DNA of 64,000 nt from Mycolicibacterium sp. P1-18. GTDB lineage: Bacteria > Actinomycetota > Actinomycetes > Mycobacteriales > Mycobacteriaceae. Position 1 is the first letter of the stretch, and every line of letters starts with the position of its first letter. The translations under genes and the position numbers were made by a program. The DNA lies in NCBI RefSeq assembly GCF_008329535.1, contig NZ_NPKR01000007.1, positions 248,001-312,000 of the forward strand, in the 5' to 3' direction. Below, piece after piece: positions 41,839 through 51,616 of this stretch. A model generated the notes under the pieces. That model worked only from the letters and a program-made list of their open reading frames with translations, had not been told where the DNA came from and searched no databases.

Positions 41839-43332
41839 GTGGACAACCGGCCAGTCGGCACACGCCAGGCGCGCGACCTGTTGCGGGTCGCGTTCGGGCC
41901 GTCGGCCATTGCACTGGCGGTCATCGCGGCCGTGGTGCTGGTGCAGTTGGTGATCGCCAACAGCGACATGACCGGGGCGTTCGGTGCGATCGCGAGCATG
42001 TGGCTCGGCGTCCACGGGGTGCCGGTGTCCATCGGCGGCGCCGAGCTTGGCGTCATGCCGCTGCTACCGCTGCTGCTGATGGTGTGGGGAACCGCCCGCA
42101 CCACGGCGGCGGCGACCAAGGCGGGGACGTCCTGGTTCGTCATCCGGTGGATCGTGGCCTCGGCGCTGGGCGGCCCCTTGCTGCTCGCCGCGATCGCACT
42201 CGCGGTGATTCACGACGCGTCCTCCGTGCTGACCCAACTTCAGACGCCTAGTGCGACGCACGCGTTCGGATGCGTGCTGGCCGTGCACCTGGTCGGCGCG
42301 CTCCTCGGCGTCGGACCACGGGTGACCCCGCGGCTGCTGAGGCTCCCGTACGTCCCCGGCTGGCTGCCGGAGGCGTTCCGGGCCGCCCTGGTGGGCGTGT
42401 TCGCGCTGTTCGGCCTGTCCGGGGTGATCGCGGCGGGGTCGATGATCGTGCACTGGGGCACGATGGACACCCTCTTCGGCATCACGGACTCGGCTTTCGG
42501 GCAGCTGAGCCTGACGCTGCTGTCGATGCTCTACGCACCGAACGTGATCGTGGGAACCGCGGCGGTCGCCGTTGGTTCCAGCGCGCACGTCGGGCTTGCC
42601 ACGTTCAGTTCCTTCACCGTCCTCGGCGGCGACGTCCCCGCCCTGCCCATTCTGGCTGCGGTGCCGAGCCCACCCCTGGGACCCATCTGGGTGGCGCTGC
42701 TGATCGCCGCCGCGGCGGCGGCCGTGGCCGTCGGGCAGCAGTGCGCCCGACGGGCCGAGCCGCTGCCCGAGGCCGCGGGCAAGTTGGTCGCCGCGGCCGC
42801 CATTGCGGCCGCCGCGATGGCGCTGCTCGGGCATGCCGGCGGCGGCCGGCTCGGAAACTTCGGCGACGTCGGCGTCGACCAGGGCACGTTCGGGCCCGCG
42901 GTGTTCCTCTGGTTCGTCGCCGTCGGCGGTCTGACGGTCGTCATGAGCGGCGGGCTGCGGCGTCGGCCCAAGACCCGCCCGGTCCCGGCCGAGGCGCCCC
43001 GACCGGGCCCCGAGCCGGAACCCGAGGCCGACGCCGAGACGGCGCCGGTGCCGTCCCTCGAGGAGACCGAACCCGACCCCGAACCGGAGCCCGACGTGGT
43101 CGTCGAGGCCGACCCCGAACCGTACGAGCCGGACCTCGAACCCGAACTCGAGGCGGAGGTGGTCCCCGCGCCGAGGGCCGAGCCAGAGCGCGTGCCGGCC
43201 CGGCCGCTTCGGCCCACGCACCGCGACGTGTTCGACATCGACGACGACCCCGAGGCCCACTACTTCGCCGACGACGACCATTCGGCCGGTGAAGAGCACA
43301 CCAGCGACGAGCCGCGGCGTTCCTCCGATTAG
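41839..43332 (+). CDS. Polytopic membrane protein with acidic tail (DUF6350, Rv0955-like)
   Basis: About 497 residues with roughly ten hydrophobic segments (through residue ~370), then a ~125-residue tail dominated by Glu, Asp and Pro repeats (EPEPE, EPDPEPEPD), presumably cytoplasmic. ARDLLRVAFGPS near the start matches the mycobacterial family. GTG 41839 with the upstream ribosome binding site GAGGAG fits the usual family length; ATG 41815 is an alternative. It sits between the Rv0954-like gene and purN as in M. tuberculosis. Function unknown. Confidence 0.85.
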   Translation: MDNRPVGTRQARDLLRVAFGPSAIALAVIAAVVLVQLVIANSDMTGAFGAIASMWLGVHGVPVSIGGAELGVMPLLPLLLMVWGTARTTAAATKAGTSWFVIRWIVASALGGPLLLAAIALAVIHDASSVLTQLQTPSATHAFGCVLAVHLVGALLGVGPRVTPRLLRLPYVPGWLPEAFRAALVGVFALFGLSGVIAAGSMIVHWGTMDTLFGITDSAFGQLSLTLLSMLYAPNVIVGTAAVAVGSSAHVGLATFSSFTVLGGDVPALPILAAVPSPPLGPIWVALLIAAAAAAVAVGQQCARRAEPLPEAAGKLVAAAAIAAAAMALLGHAGGGRLGNFGDVGVDQGTFGPAVFLWFVAVGGLTVVMSGGLRRRPKTRPVPAEAPRPGPEPEPEADAETAPVPSLEETEPDPEPEPDVVVEADPEPYEPDLEPELEAEVVPAPRAEPERVPARPLRPTHRDVFDIDDDPEAHYFADDDHSAGEEHTSDEPRRSSD

Positions 43333-43342
43333 GCTGCATCGC

Positions 43343-43972
43343 GTGCAGCCCCCGCTTCTCGTGCCCCCCAGTGCGCCGGCGCGGCTGATCGTTCTGGCCT
43401 CGGGCACGGGTTCGCTGTTGGAATCGCTGCTCTCCGCGGCCGTCGGCGACTACCCGGCGCGCGTGGTCGCGGTCGGCACCGATCGCGACTGCCGCGCACT
43501 GGAGGTCGCCGAAGCCGCCTCGCTGCCGAGCTTCACCACCCGCCTCGGCGACCATGCCGACCGCGACGCGTGGGACGCCGCGATCACCGACGCGACGGCC
43601 GCCCACCAGCCTGATCTGGTGGTGTCCGCCGGGTTCATGAAGATCCTTGGCCCGCAATTCCTTTCGCGCTTCCCCGGTCGCGTCGTCAACACTCATCCCG
43701 CGCTGCTGCCCGCGTTCCCCGGTGCGCACGCGGTGCCCGACACCCTCGCCTACGGCGTGCGGGTCACCGGATGCACGGTGCACCTCGTCGACGCGGGAAT
43801 GGACACGGGACCAATCTTGGCGCAGGAGGCCGTCGACGTGTTCGACGACGACGACGAGGCGGCTCTGCACGAGCGGATCAAGGTCGTCGAGCGACGACTG
43901 CTGGTGGATGTACTTGCCGCGATGGCAACTCGCGGTGTGACGTGGACAGGACGAAAGGCAGTAATCGGATGA
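43343..43972 (+). CDS. purN: Phosphoribosylglycinamide formyltransferase
   Basis: A 209-residue GAR transformylase of purine synthesis: IVLASGTGSLLESLL substrate loop, and catalytic N116, H118 (NTHPALLPAFPG) and D154 (DAGMDTGPIL). It transfers the formyl group from 10-formyl-THF to GAR. GTG 43343 follows a TAGGCT -10 element (43330-43335) by seven bases. That element overlaps the stop codon of the DUF6350 gene, so purN may have its own leaderless promoter. Coupled to purH by ATGA. Confidence 0.96.
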   Translation: MQPPLLVPPSAPARLIVLASGTGSLLESLLSAAVGDYPARVVAVGTDRDCRALEVAEAASLPSFTTRLGDHADRDAWDAAITDATAAHQPDLVVSAGFMKILGPQFLSRFPGRVVNTHPALLPAFPGAHAVPDTLAYGVRVTGCTVHLVDAGMDTGPILAQEAVDVFDDDDEAALHERIKVVERRLLVDVLAAMATRGVTWTGRKAVIG

Positions 43973-45552
43973 GCGTGGACGTGGGTACCGGTGACGGCAG
44001 GCGGGCGATTCGACGCGCGTTGATCAGCGTGTACGACAAGACCGGCCTCGCCGACCTGGCCCGTGGCCTCCACGAGGCGGGCGTGGCGATCGTCTCCACC
44101 GGCTCCACGGCGAAAACCATTGCCGCCAGCGGAGTCCCGGTGACCCCGGTCGAGGACGTCACCGGCTTCCCCGAGGTGCTCGACGGCCGCGTGAAGACGC
44201 TGCACCCGAGGGTGCACGCCGGCCTGCTCGCCGACACCCGCAAGGCCGAACACCTCGCCGCGCTCGACGAACTCGGCGTCGCCGCCTTCGAATTGGTGGT
44301 CGTCAACCTCTACCCCTTCACCGAGACCGTCGAGTCCGGTGCCAGCGAGGACGAGTGCGTCGAGCAGATCGACATCGGCGGGCCGTCGATGGTGCGCGCC
44401 GCCGCCAAGAACCACCCCAGCGTCGCGGTCGTCGTCGAGCCACGCGGCTACGACGGTGTGCTCGCCGCGGCACGCGCGGGTGGCTTCACCCTCGCCGAGC
44501 GAAAGCGGCTGGCGTCACTGGCATTCCGGCACACCGCCGAGTACGACGTCGCCGTCGCGAGCTGGATGGGCTCGGTCCTGGCGCCCGAAGCCGACGCCTC
44601 CGGGCCGCCCGAGTGGTTCGGCGGGACCTGGAAGCGTGCCGCCGTGCTGCGCTACGGCGAGAACCCGCACCAGCGGGCGGCGCTGTACCGCGACGAGTCG
44701 GCGTGGCCCGGTCTGGCGCAGGCCGAGCAGTTGCACGGCAAGGAGATGTCGTACAACAACTACACCGACGCCGACGCTGCATGGCGGGCCGCCTTCGACT
44801 ACGAGCAGACGTGCGTGGCGATCATCAAGCACGCCAACCCGTGTGGCATCGCCGTGTCGTCGACGTCGGTCGCCGACGCGCACCGCAAGGCCCACGAGTG
44901 CGACCCGCTGAGCGCGTTCGGCGGAGTGATCGCGGCCAACACGACGGTCAGCGTCGAGATGGCCAAGACGGTCGCCGACATCTTCACCGAGGTGATCATC
45001 GCGCCGGCCTACGAGCCGGGCGCGGTCGAGATTCTGACCGGAAAGAAGAACATCCGCGTGCTGGTGGCCTCCGAGCCCCGGGTCGGCGGCGCCGAGTTCC
45101 GTCAGGTCAGCGGCGGCCTGCTGGTCCAGCAACGCGACGCGGTCGACGCCCCCGGCGACGACCCGTCCACCTGGACGCTGGCCACCGGGACGCCCGCCGA
45201 TGCCGACACCTTCGCCGATCTGGTGTTCGCCTGGCGCGCCTGCCGCGCGGTGAAGTCCAACGCGATCGTCGTGGCCAAGGACGGCGCGACCGTCGGCGTC
45301 GGCATGGGACAGGTCAACCGGGTCGACGCGGCCCGCCTGGCCGTCGAGCGCGCCGGCGACCGCGTGCGCGGTGCGGTGGCGTCCTCGGACGCCTTCTTCC
45401 CGTTCCCGGACGGACTCGAGGTGCTGACCGCCGCGGGCGTGACGGCAATCGTCCATCCCGGCGGGTCGATGCGCGACGACGTCGTGACCGAAGCGGCGGC
45501 CAAGGCGGGCATCGCGCTGTACCTCACCGGTGCGCGCCACTTCGCCCACTAG
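43969..45552 (+). CDS. purH: Bifunctional AICAR transformylase/IMP cyclohydrolase
   Basis: A 527-residue enzyme for the last two steps of IMP synthesis. The N-terminal IMP cyclohydrolase domain (ALISVYDKTGLADLARGL, STGSTAKTIAASGVPV, TGFPEVLDGRVKTLHPRVHAGLL) is followed by the transformylase domain (RYGENPHQRAALY, IKHANPCGIAVS, SFFPFPD-like AFFPFPDGLE). The ATG overlaps the purN stop. Confidence 0.98.
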   Translation: MSVDVGTGDGRRAIRRALISVYDKTGLADLARGLHEAGVAIVSTGSTAKTIAASGVPVTPVEDVTGFPEVLDGRVKTLHPRVHAGLLADTRKAEHLAALDELGVAAFELVVVNLYPFTETVESGASEDECVEQIDIGGPSMVRAAAKNHPSVAVVVEPRGYDGVLAAARAGGFTLAERKRLASLAFRHTAEYDVAVASWMGSVLAPEADASGPPEWFGGTWKRAAVLRYGENPHQRAALYRDESAWPGLAQAEQLHGKEMSYNNYTDADAAWRAAFDYEQTCVAIIKHANPCGIAVSSTSVADAHRKAHECDPLSAFGGVIAANTTVSVEMAKTVADIFTEVIIAPAYEPGAVEILTGKKNIRVLVASEPRVGGAEFRQVSGGLLVQQRDAVDAPGDDPSTWTLATGTPADADTFADLVFAWRACRAVKSNAIVVAKDGATVGVGMGQVNRVDAARLAVERAGDRVRGAVASSDAFFPFPDGLEVLTAAGVTAIVHPGGSMRDDVVTEAAAKAGIALYLTGARHFAH

Positions 45553-45630
45553 GGCCTCGTCACGGCGTCGTAATTTCGCTTAGAGCACGGACCTGGTGCC
45601 TCCCGGCGCCAACAGTCGTAGCGTGGAGTA

Positions 45631-47013
45631 GTGACATCACCTAACGATCTGCCCCGCACCGTCGGCGAGCTGCGCGCCTCCGGGCATCGCGAGCGTGGCG
45701 TGAAGGCCGAAATCCGGGAAAATCTGCTGGCCGCGCTCGGCGAGGGCCGCGACGTGTGGACCGGCATCCTCGGCTTCGAGGACACCGTCATCCCACAGCT
45801 CGAGCGTGCGCTGATCGCCGAGCACGACGTCGTACTGCTCGGCGAACGCGGCCAGGGCAAGACGCGTCTGCTGCGGTCGCTGACCAACCTGCTCGACGAG
45901 TGGACGCCGGTCATCGAGGGCTCCGAGCTGCACGAGCATCCCTACACGCCGATCACGCCCGAATGGATCCGCCGCGCGGCCGCGTCCGGCGACGACCTGC
46001 CCATCACGTGGCTGCACCGCAGCGAGCGCTACACCGAGAAGCTGGCCACTCCCGACACCAGCGTCGCCGACCTCGTCGGCGACATCGACCCCATCAAGGT
46101 GGCCGAGGGCCGCAGCCTCGGCGACCCGGAGACCATCGCGTTCGGTCTGATTCCGCGGGCCCACCGCGGCATCGTCGCGATCAACGAGCTGCCCGACCTC
46201 GCCGAGCGCATCCAGGTCTCCATGCTCAACGTGATGGAGGAGCGCGACATCCAGGTCCGCGGCTACACGCTGCGACTTCCACTGGACGTCCTCGTCGTGG
46301 CCAGCGCCAACCCCGAGGACTACACCAACCGCGGCCGCATCATCACCCCGCTGAAGGACCGGTTCGGCGCCGAGATCCGCACGCACTACCCCCAGGCGCT
46401 CGAAGCCGAGGTGGGCGTGATCAAGCAGGAATCCCACCTGCCGGCGGCCGTGCCGGACTACCTGCTGCAGATCCTGGCCCGGTTCGCCCGCTCACTGCGC
46501 GAGTCGCAGTCGATCGACCAGCGCTCGGGGGTGTCGGCGCGGTTCGCCATCGCCGCCGCCGAGACGGTGGCCGCGGCCGCCACCCACCGGTCGGCGATCC
46601 TCGGCGAGCAGGACCCCGTCGCCCGGGTCGTCGACCTCGGCACCATCGTCGACGTCCTGCGGGGCAAGCTGGAATTCGAGTCGGGCGAGGAGGGGCGCGA
46701 GCAGGCCGTGCTCGAACACCTGCTGCGGCGGGCGACCGCCGACACGGCGCAGCGCCTGCTCGGCGGTCTGGACGTCGGCCCGCTGGTCTCCGCGGTCGAG
46801 GAGGGCGCCCCGGTGACGACGGGTGAGCGCGTCTCGGCCAAGGACGTGCTGGCCGCACTGCCGGACCTGCCCGTCGTCGACGCCATCTCCGAGCGGTTGG
46901 GCGCGCAGTCCGACGGCGAACGCGCGGCGGCGCTGGAGTTGGCCCTGGAGGCCCTGTATCTGGCCAAGCGGATCGACAAGGTCTCGGGGGAGGGCGAAAC
47001 CATCTATGGTTAA
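45631..47013 (+). CDS. MoxR/magnesium-chelatase-type AAA+ ATPase (Rv0958-like)
   Basis: A 460-residue AAA+ protein with Walker A GERGQGKT (71-78), a long insertion, then VAINELPDLAERIQVSMLNVMEERDIQVRGYTLRLPLDVLVVASANPEDYTNRGRIITPLKDRFGAEI (Walker B, sensor and arginine-finger region). With the adjacent VWA protein it forms a MoxR-VWA chaperone-like pair, probably remodelling or inserting cofactors into an unknown client. GTG 45631 follows TAGCGT by six bases. Chlorophyll-type magnesium chelation is not implied. Confidence 0.9.
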   Translation: MTSPNDLPRTVGELRASGHRERGVKAEIRENLLAALGEGRDVWTGILGFEDTVIPQLERALIAEHDVVLLGERGQGKTRLLRSLTNLLDEWTPVIEGSELHEHPYTPITPEWIRRAAASGDDLPITWLHRSERYTEKLATPDTSVADLVGDIDPIKVAEGRSLGDPETIAFGLIPRAHRGIVAINELPDLAERIQVSMLNVMEERDIQVRGYTLRLPLDVLVVASANPEDYTNRGRIITPLKDRFGAEIRTHYPQALEAEVGVIKQESHLPAAVPDYLLQILARFARSLRESQSIDQRSGVSARFAIAAAETVAAAATHRSAILGEQDPVARVVDLGTIVDVLRGKLEFESGEEGREQAVLEHLLRRATADTAQRLLGGLDVGPLVSAVEEGAPVTTGERVSAKDVLAALPDLPVVDAISERLGAQSDGERAAALELALEALYLAKRIDKVSGEGETIYG

Positions 47014-49021
47014 GCGCATTTCGCGGTATTCGCGCTACTCCGGCGGGCCCGACCCGCTGGCTCCTCCGGTCGACCTGCGCGAGGCGCTGGAGCAGATCGG
47101 CCAGGACGTCATGGAGGGCAGTTCACCGCGTCGTGCGCTCGCCGAGCTGATGCGCCGCGGCACGGACAACATGCGCGGCGCCGACCGGCTGGCCGCCGAG
47201 GCCAACAGCAAGCGTCGGAAGTTGTTGCAGCAGAACAATCTCGACGGAACCCTTCAGGACATCAAGAAACTGCTCGACGAGGCGGTGCTGGCCGAGCGCA
47301 AGGAGTTGGCCCGCGCGCTCGACGACGACGCCCGGTTCAACGAACTGCAATTGGAGGCCCTGCCGCCGTCGCCGGCCAAGGCGGTCCAGGAGCTGTCCGA
47401 GTACGACTGGCGCTCTCAGGAGGCGCGCGAGAAGTACGAGCAGATCAAGGACCTGATGGGTCGCGAGATGCTCGACCAGCGCTTCGCGGGCATGAAGGAG
47501 GCGCTGGAGAACGCCACCGACGAGGACCGGCAGCGCGTCAACGACATGCTCGACGACCTCAACGAGTTGTTGGACAAGCACGCCAGTGGCCAGGATTCGC
47601 CCGAGGACTTCCAGGAGTTCATGGCCAAGCACGGCGAGTTCTTCCCGGAGAATCCGAAGAACATCGACGAGCTCCTCGACTCGCTGGCCAAGCGGGCGGC
47701 CGCCGCCCAGCGGTTCCGCAACAGCCTGTCGCCCGACCAGCGGGCCGAGCTGGATGCGTTGGCGCAGCAGGCCTTTGGGTCGCCGTCGTTGACCAATGCG
47801 CTCGACAAGCTCGACCAGCATCTGCAGAACGCGCGGCCCGGTGAGGACTGGCAGGGGTCGGAGCAGTTCAAGGGCGACAACCCGATGGGCATGGGGGAGG
47901 GCGCGCAGGCGTTGGCCGACATCGGCGAGCTCGAGCAACTCGCCGAGCAGCTGAGCCAAAGCTACGCCGGCGCGCAGATGGACGACGTCGACCTCGACAT
48001 GCTGGCCCGTCAACTCGGCGACCAGGCGGCCGTCGACGCCCGCACGCTGTCCGAACTCGAACGCGCGCTGATGAACCAGGGGTTCCTCGACCGCGACGCC
48101 GACGGTCAGTGGCGGCTGTCCCCCAAGGCGATGCGCCAGCTGGGTCAGATGATCCTCCGCGACGTGGCACAACAGCTTTCGGGTCGCCACGGCGAACGCG
48201 ACACGCGCCGGGCCGGAGCCGCGGGCGAACTGACCGGTGCCACCCGGCCGTGGCAGTTCGGCGACACCGAGCCGTGGAACGTGACGAGGACGTTGACGAA
48301 CGCCGTTCTGCGGCAAGCCGGCGGGCAGGAGCGAAGCGACCGGGGAATTGGCACAGGTACGGGGGTTGCGGAGCTGCCGATGCAGATCACCGTGGAGGAC
48401 GTCGAGATCTCCGAAACCGAGCAGCGCACCCAGTCGGCGGTGGCGCTGCTGGTCGACACGTCGTTCTCGATGGTGATGGAGAACCGCTGGCTGCCGATGA
48501 AGCGCACCGCGCTGGCGCTGCACCAGCTGATCAGCACCCGGTTCCGGTCCGACGATCTGCAGATCATCGCGTTCGGCCGCTACGCGCGCACCGTCAGCGC
48601 AGCGGAGCTGACGGGGCTGGAGGGCGTCTACGAGCAGGGCACCAACCTGCACCACGCGCTTGCCCTGGCGTCGCGTCATCTGCGCCGTCACCCCAACGCC
48701 CAGCCGGTGGTGCTCATCGTCACCGACGGCGAACCGACGGCACATCTCGAGGACTACGGGCACGACGACGGCGGCACGTCCGTGTTCTTCGACTACCCGC
48801 CGCACCCGCGGACCATCGCCCACACGGTCAAGGGCTTCGACGAGATCTCGCGGCTCGGTGCGCAGGTGACGATCTTCCGGCTCGGCAGCGATCCGGGGCT
48901 CGCGCGCTTCATCGACCAGGTCGCGCGTCGGGTCGAAGGGCGTGTCGTGGAACCCGACCTGGACGGACTGGGAGCCGCCGTTGTCGGCGACTACCTACGT
49001 TCGCGCCGACGGCGGGGCTGA
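47006..49021 (+). CDS. VWA-domain protein, partner of the MoxR ATPase (Rv0959-like)
   Basis: A 671-residue protein. Residues ~1-430 are charged and helical (many Glu/Asp/Lys heptads, probable coiled coils near 60-200). The C-terminal ~220 residues form a von Willebrand A domain with MIDAS D484xS486xS488 (DTSFSM) and VTDGEPTAHLEDYG. It overlaps the ATPase gene by eight bases, so both subunits are co-translated. The VWA domain presumably presents clients to the AAA+ ring. Confidence 0.9.
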   Translation: MVKRISRYSRYSGGPDPLAPPVDLREALEQIGQDVMEGSSPRRALAELMRRGTDNMRGADRLAAEANSKRRKLLQQNNLDGTLQDIKKLLDEAVLAERKELARALDDDARFNELQLEALPPSPAKAVQELSEYDWRSQEAREKYEQIKDLMGREMLDQRFAGMKEALENATDEDRQRVNDMLDDLNELLDKHASGQDSPEDFQEFMAKHGEFFPENPKNIDELLDSLAKRAAAAQRFRNSLSPDQRAELDALAQQAFGSPSLTNALDKLDQHLQNARPGEDWQGSEQFKGDNPMGMGEGAQALADIGELEQLAEQLSQSYAGAQMDDVDLDMLARQLGDQAAVDARTLSELERALMNQGFLDRDADGQWRLSPKAMRQLGQMILRDVAQQLSGRHGERDTRRAGAAGELTGATRPWQFGDTEPWNVTRTLTNAVLRQAGGQERSDRGIGTGTGVAELPMQITVEDVEISETEQRTQSAVALLVDTSFSMVMENRWLPMKRTALALHQLISTRFRSDDLQIIAFGRYARTVSAAELTGLEGVYEQGTNLHHALALASRHLRRHPNAQPVVLIVTDGEPTAHLEDYGHDDGGTSVFFDYPPHPRTIAHTVKGFDEISRLGAQVTIFRLGSDPGLARFIDQVARRVEGRVVEPDLDGLGAAVVGDYLRSRRRRG

Positions 49022-49025
49022 CCTA

Positions 49026-49604
49026 CTACTGGGCCTTGCGCTTCTTGCGCTTGATCCCGACGCTGCCCCACAGCGAGAATCCGCGAATCGTGACGTGGGG
49101 CGCGCCGGGGGACCCCTGGTCGCCGAGGTGGTCGAAGGCGCCCATCACGCCGACGCCGTGGACGTCGACGTTCAGCTCGGGCGGCAGCAGGATGGTCTGT
49201 CCACCGAAGATCGAATACGAGTGGATCTCGACGTCGGCGGTGGTGAAGTCGGCGTAGCGCAGGTCGATCACGCCGCCGCCGAACAGCGCCACCGACGTCA
49301 GCCGCTTCGGCACGTTCCAGCGGCCGCGCCGCTCGAAACCGCTCATGATCGCCAGCAGAAGCGTCGACGGTGCCGGCTGTCCCGGTCCGATCGCGGGCGC
49401 CGTGGTGGCGATGCCCGGCAGGTCGGAGCTGAGCCGGTCGAGTTCGTCGAACGTCTGGGCCGCGTAGGCCTTCTTCAGCCGGTCCTCGTAATCGGTCATC
49501 TCGAGGCGACCCTGTGCGGCGGCGTCGGTCAGCAACTGCGCGACCTGAATTCGATCGGAGTCGGCAGCGCGCATCGACCCGTATCGCGACGCTCCATTGC
49601 TCAT
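49026..49604 (-). CDS. DUF1707 SHOCT-like protein with C-terminal LiaF-like domain (Rv0966c-like)
   Basis: A 192-residue protein. The N-terminal DUF1707 module is present (RAADSDRIQVAQLLTDAAAQGRLEMTDYEDRLKKAYAAQTFDELDRLSSDLP), followed by a beta-helix-like cell-wall-active-antibiotics-response segment (LFGGGVIDLRYADFTTADVEIHSYSIFGGQTILLPPELNVDVHGVGVMG). It lacks membrane helices. The family is associated with envelope-stress responses, but its biochemical role is unknown. The stop is four bases from the convergent VWA gene stop. Confidence 0.88.
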   Translation of the reverse strand: MSNGASRYGSMRAADSDRIQVAQLLTDAAAQGRLEMTDYEDRLKKAYAAQTFDELDRLSSDLPGIATTAPAIGPGQPAPSTLLLAIMSGFERRGRWNVPKRLTSVALFGGGVIDLRYADFTTADVEIHSYSIFGGQTILLPPELNVDVHGVGVMGAFDHLGDQGSPGAPHVTIRGFSLWGSVGIKRKKRKAQ

Positions 49605-49661
49605 CGTGGTCGAGCCTACGACGATCGGTCAGACATGCAAGGCGCCGTGCACCGAACCGGG

Positions 49662-50459
49662 CTAAACCGACGCGCCGCCGGTACCGCCCAGCCATCTCGG
49701 CGGGCGCTTCTCGAGGAATGCCATCATGCCCTCGCGGGCCTCCTCGGAGACGAACAGCGCCGCCGATTGCGTGGTCAGGGCCTCGGCGTCGGCGTCGAAG
49801 CTCGCCAGGAGCGCGGCCGTCGTCAACGCCTTCGACGCCGCCAGACCCTGTGGTGACCCCTTCGTGACGTCGGCCACCAGTCGGTCGACGGCTGCGGTGA
49901 CGTCCTCGGCCGAGTCGGCGGCAACGGTCACCAGACCGACGTCCCGCGCCTCTGCGGGTCCGAACTTCTCGCCGGTGAGGAAGTAGCGTCCCGCGGCGCG
50001 GGCGGACATCTTCGGCAGCAACGTCAACGAGATGATCGAGGGGGCGACGCCGATCCGCGCCTCGGTCAGCGCGAAGGTGCTCGACGGGCCGGCCACGACC
50101 ATGTCGCACGCGCCGATCAGTCCGAGGCCGCCCGCGCGCACGTGGCCGTCCACCACGCCGATCACCGGCATCGGCAGGGCGACCAGCGCGCGGAGGAGAT
50201 CGGCCATCTCGCGGGCGCGGTCGGTGGCCAGCTCGCCGGGCTCGCGTCCGGCCGCCTCGCTCAGGTCGGCGCCGGCGCAGAACGTGCCGCCGGTGTGGCC
50301 CAGCACCACGCACCGCACGGCCGGATCCGCCGCGGCCGAGGTCAACCCGTCGTGAAGTTGTGCGACGAGCGCCGTCGACAGGGCGTTGCGGTTGTGCGGC
50401 GAGTCCAGCGTCAGCCGCGCCACCGCGCCGTCGACCTCGTAGGCGACCAGTGCGCTCAT
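49662..50459 (-). CDS. echA7: Enoyl-CoA hydratase-family protein (EchA7-like)
   Basis: A 265-residue crotonase-fold protein, last gene of the acyl-CoA carboxylase operon. The oxyanion-hole segment FCAGADLSE is present, and the second catalytic acid E133 (FALTEARIGVAP) is kept. The first acid, normally Glu in a GGGxEL motif, is Gly113 in HVRAGGLGLIGACD. It may be a methylglutaconyl- or isohexenylglutaconyl-CoA hydratase-like enzyme or another crotonase reaction. It overlaps the fadE12 stop by one base. Confidence 0.85.
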   Translation of the reverse strand: MSALVAYEVDGAVARLTLDSPHNRNALSTALVAQLHDGLTSAAADPAVRCVVLGHTGGTFCAGADLSEAAGREPGELATDRAREMADLLRALVALPMPVIGVVDGHVRAGGLGLIGACDMVVAGPSSTFALTEARIGVAPSIISLTLLPKMSARAAGRYFLTGEKFGPAEARDVGLVTVAADSAEDVTAAVDRLVADVTKGSPQGLAASKALTTAALLASFDADAEALTTQSAALFVSEEAREGMMAFLEKRPPRWLGGTGGASV

Positions 50460-51616
50460 CAGTAGGACCGGGGGAGACCCAGCGACGTCTGCGCCACGTA
50501 GTTCAGGATCATCTCCCGGCTCACCGGCGCGATGCGCGCCAGCCGCGACGCCGTCAGCACCGAGGCGATGCCGTACTCCTTGGTGAGCCCGTTGCCGCCG
50601 AGGGACTGCACGGCCTGGTCGACGGCGCGTACCGACGCCTCACCCGCGGCGTACTTGGCCATGTTCGCGGCTTCGGCGGATCCCCCGTCGTCTCCGAGGT
50701 CGTAGAGCGCGGCGGCCTTCTGCATCATCAGCTTGGCCAGCTCGATCTCGATGTGGTTCTGCGCCAGCGGGTGCGAGATGCCCTGGTGGGCGCCGATCGG
50801 CGTCTTCCACACCTGCCGGGTCTTGACGTACTCGGTGGCCTTGGTGATCGCGAAGCGTCCCATGCCGACCGCGCTGGCCGCACCCATGATGCGTTCCGGG
50901 TTCAGACCGGCGAACAGCTGGGCGATCGCGGCGTCCTCCGACCCGACGAGCGCGTCCGCCGGCAGCCGGACGTCGTCGAGGAACAGCTGGAACTGGTTCT
51001 CCGGGCTGACGATCTCCATGTCGATCTTCGTCCACGACATGCCGGGGGTGTCGGTGGGGACGACGAACAGCGCGGGCTTGAGGTTGCCCGTCTTGGCCTC
51101 GGCCGTGCGGCTCACGACGAGGACCGCCTGGGCCTGGTCGACGCCGGAGATGTACACCTTCTGCCCGGACAGGATCCAGTCGTCACCGTCGCGGCGGGCG
51201 GTCGTGGTGATCTTGTGCGAGTTGGATCCCGCGTCGGGTTCGGTGATGGCGAACGCCATGGTGATCGAACCGTCGGCGATGCCGGGGAGCCAGCGCTGCT
51301 TCTGCTCCTCGGTGCCGTACTTGGCGATGATCGTGCCGTTGATGGCGGGGGAGACGACCATCATGAGCAGGGCGCAGCCGCCGGCGGCCATCTCCTCCAT
51401 GACCAGCGACAGCTCGTACATGCCGGCGCCGCCGCCGCCGTACTCCTCCGGCAGGTTCACCCCGATGAAGCCGAGTTTGCCTGCCTCGCTCCACATCTCG
51501 GTGGTGTGCTCGCCGGCGCGGGCCTTCTCCAGGTAGTACTGCGACCCGTAGCTCGCGGTCATGGCCGCGACGGCCTTGCGGAGCTGCTGCTGTTCGTCGG
51601 TCTCGATGAAGCTCAT
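50459..51616 (-). CDS. fadE12: Acyl-CoA dehydrogenase (FadE12-like)
   Basis: A 385-residue FAD flavoprotein with the middle-domain MAFAITEPDAGSNSHKITTTARRDGDDWILSGQKVYISG and the C-terminal GNGLTKEYGIASVLTASRLARIAPVSREMILNY cofactor segment. It desaturates an acyl-CoA at the alpha-beta bond. It is translationally coupled to accA2 (ATGA) and to echA7 (one-base overlap). A second dehydrogenase lies at the operon's other end, so the pathway probably has two oxidation steps. Confidence 0.9.
   Translation of the reverse strand: MSFIETDEQQQLRKAVAAMTASYGSQYYLEKARAGEHTTEMWSEAGKLGFIGVNLPEEYGGGGAGMYELSLVMEEMAAGGCALLMMVVSPAINGTIIAKYGTEEQKQRWLPGIADGSITMAFAITEPDAGSNSHKITTTARRDGDDWILSGQKVYISGVDQAQAVLVVSRTAEAKTGNLKPALFVVPTDTPGMSWTKIDMEIVSPENQFQLFLDDVRLPADALVGSEDAAIAQLFAGLNPERIMGAASAVGMGRFAITKATEYVKTRQVWKTPIGAHQGISHPLAQNHIEIELAKLMMQKAAALYDLGDDGGSAEAANMAKYAAGEASVRAVDQAVQSLGGNGLTKEYGIASVLTASRLARIAPVSREMILNYVAQTSLGLPRSY

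Noticed and set aside
45631..49021. Magnesium chelatase for chlorophyll-type pigments
   Set aside because: The AAA+ and VWA proteins resemble ChlI/ChlD only at the domain level. No porphyrin pathway genes are present, and the MoxR-VWA chaperone interpretation fits better.
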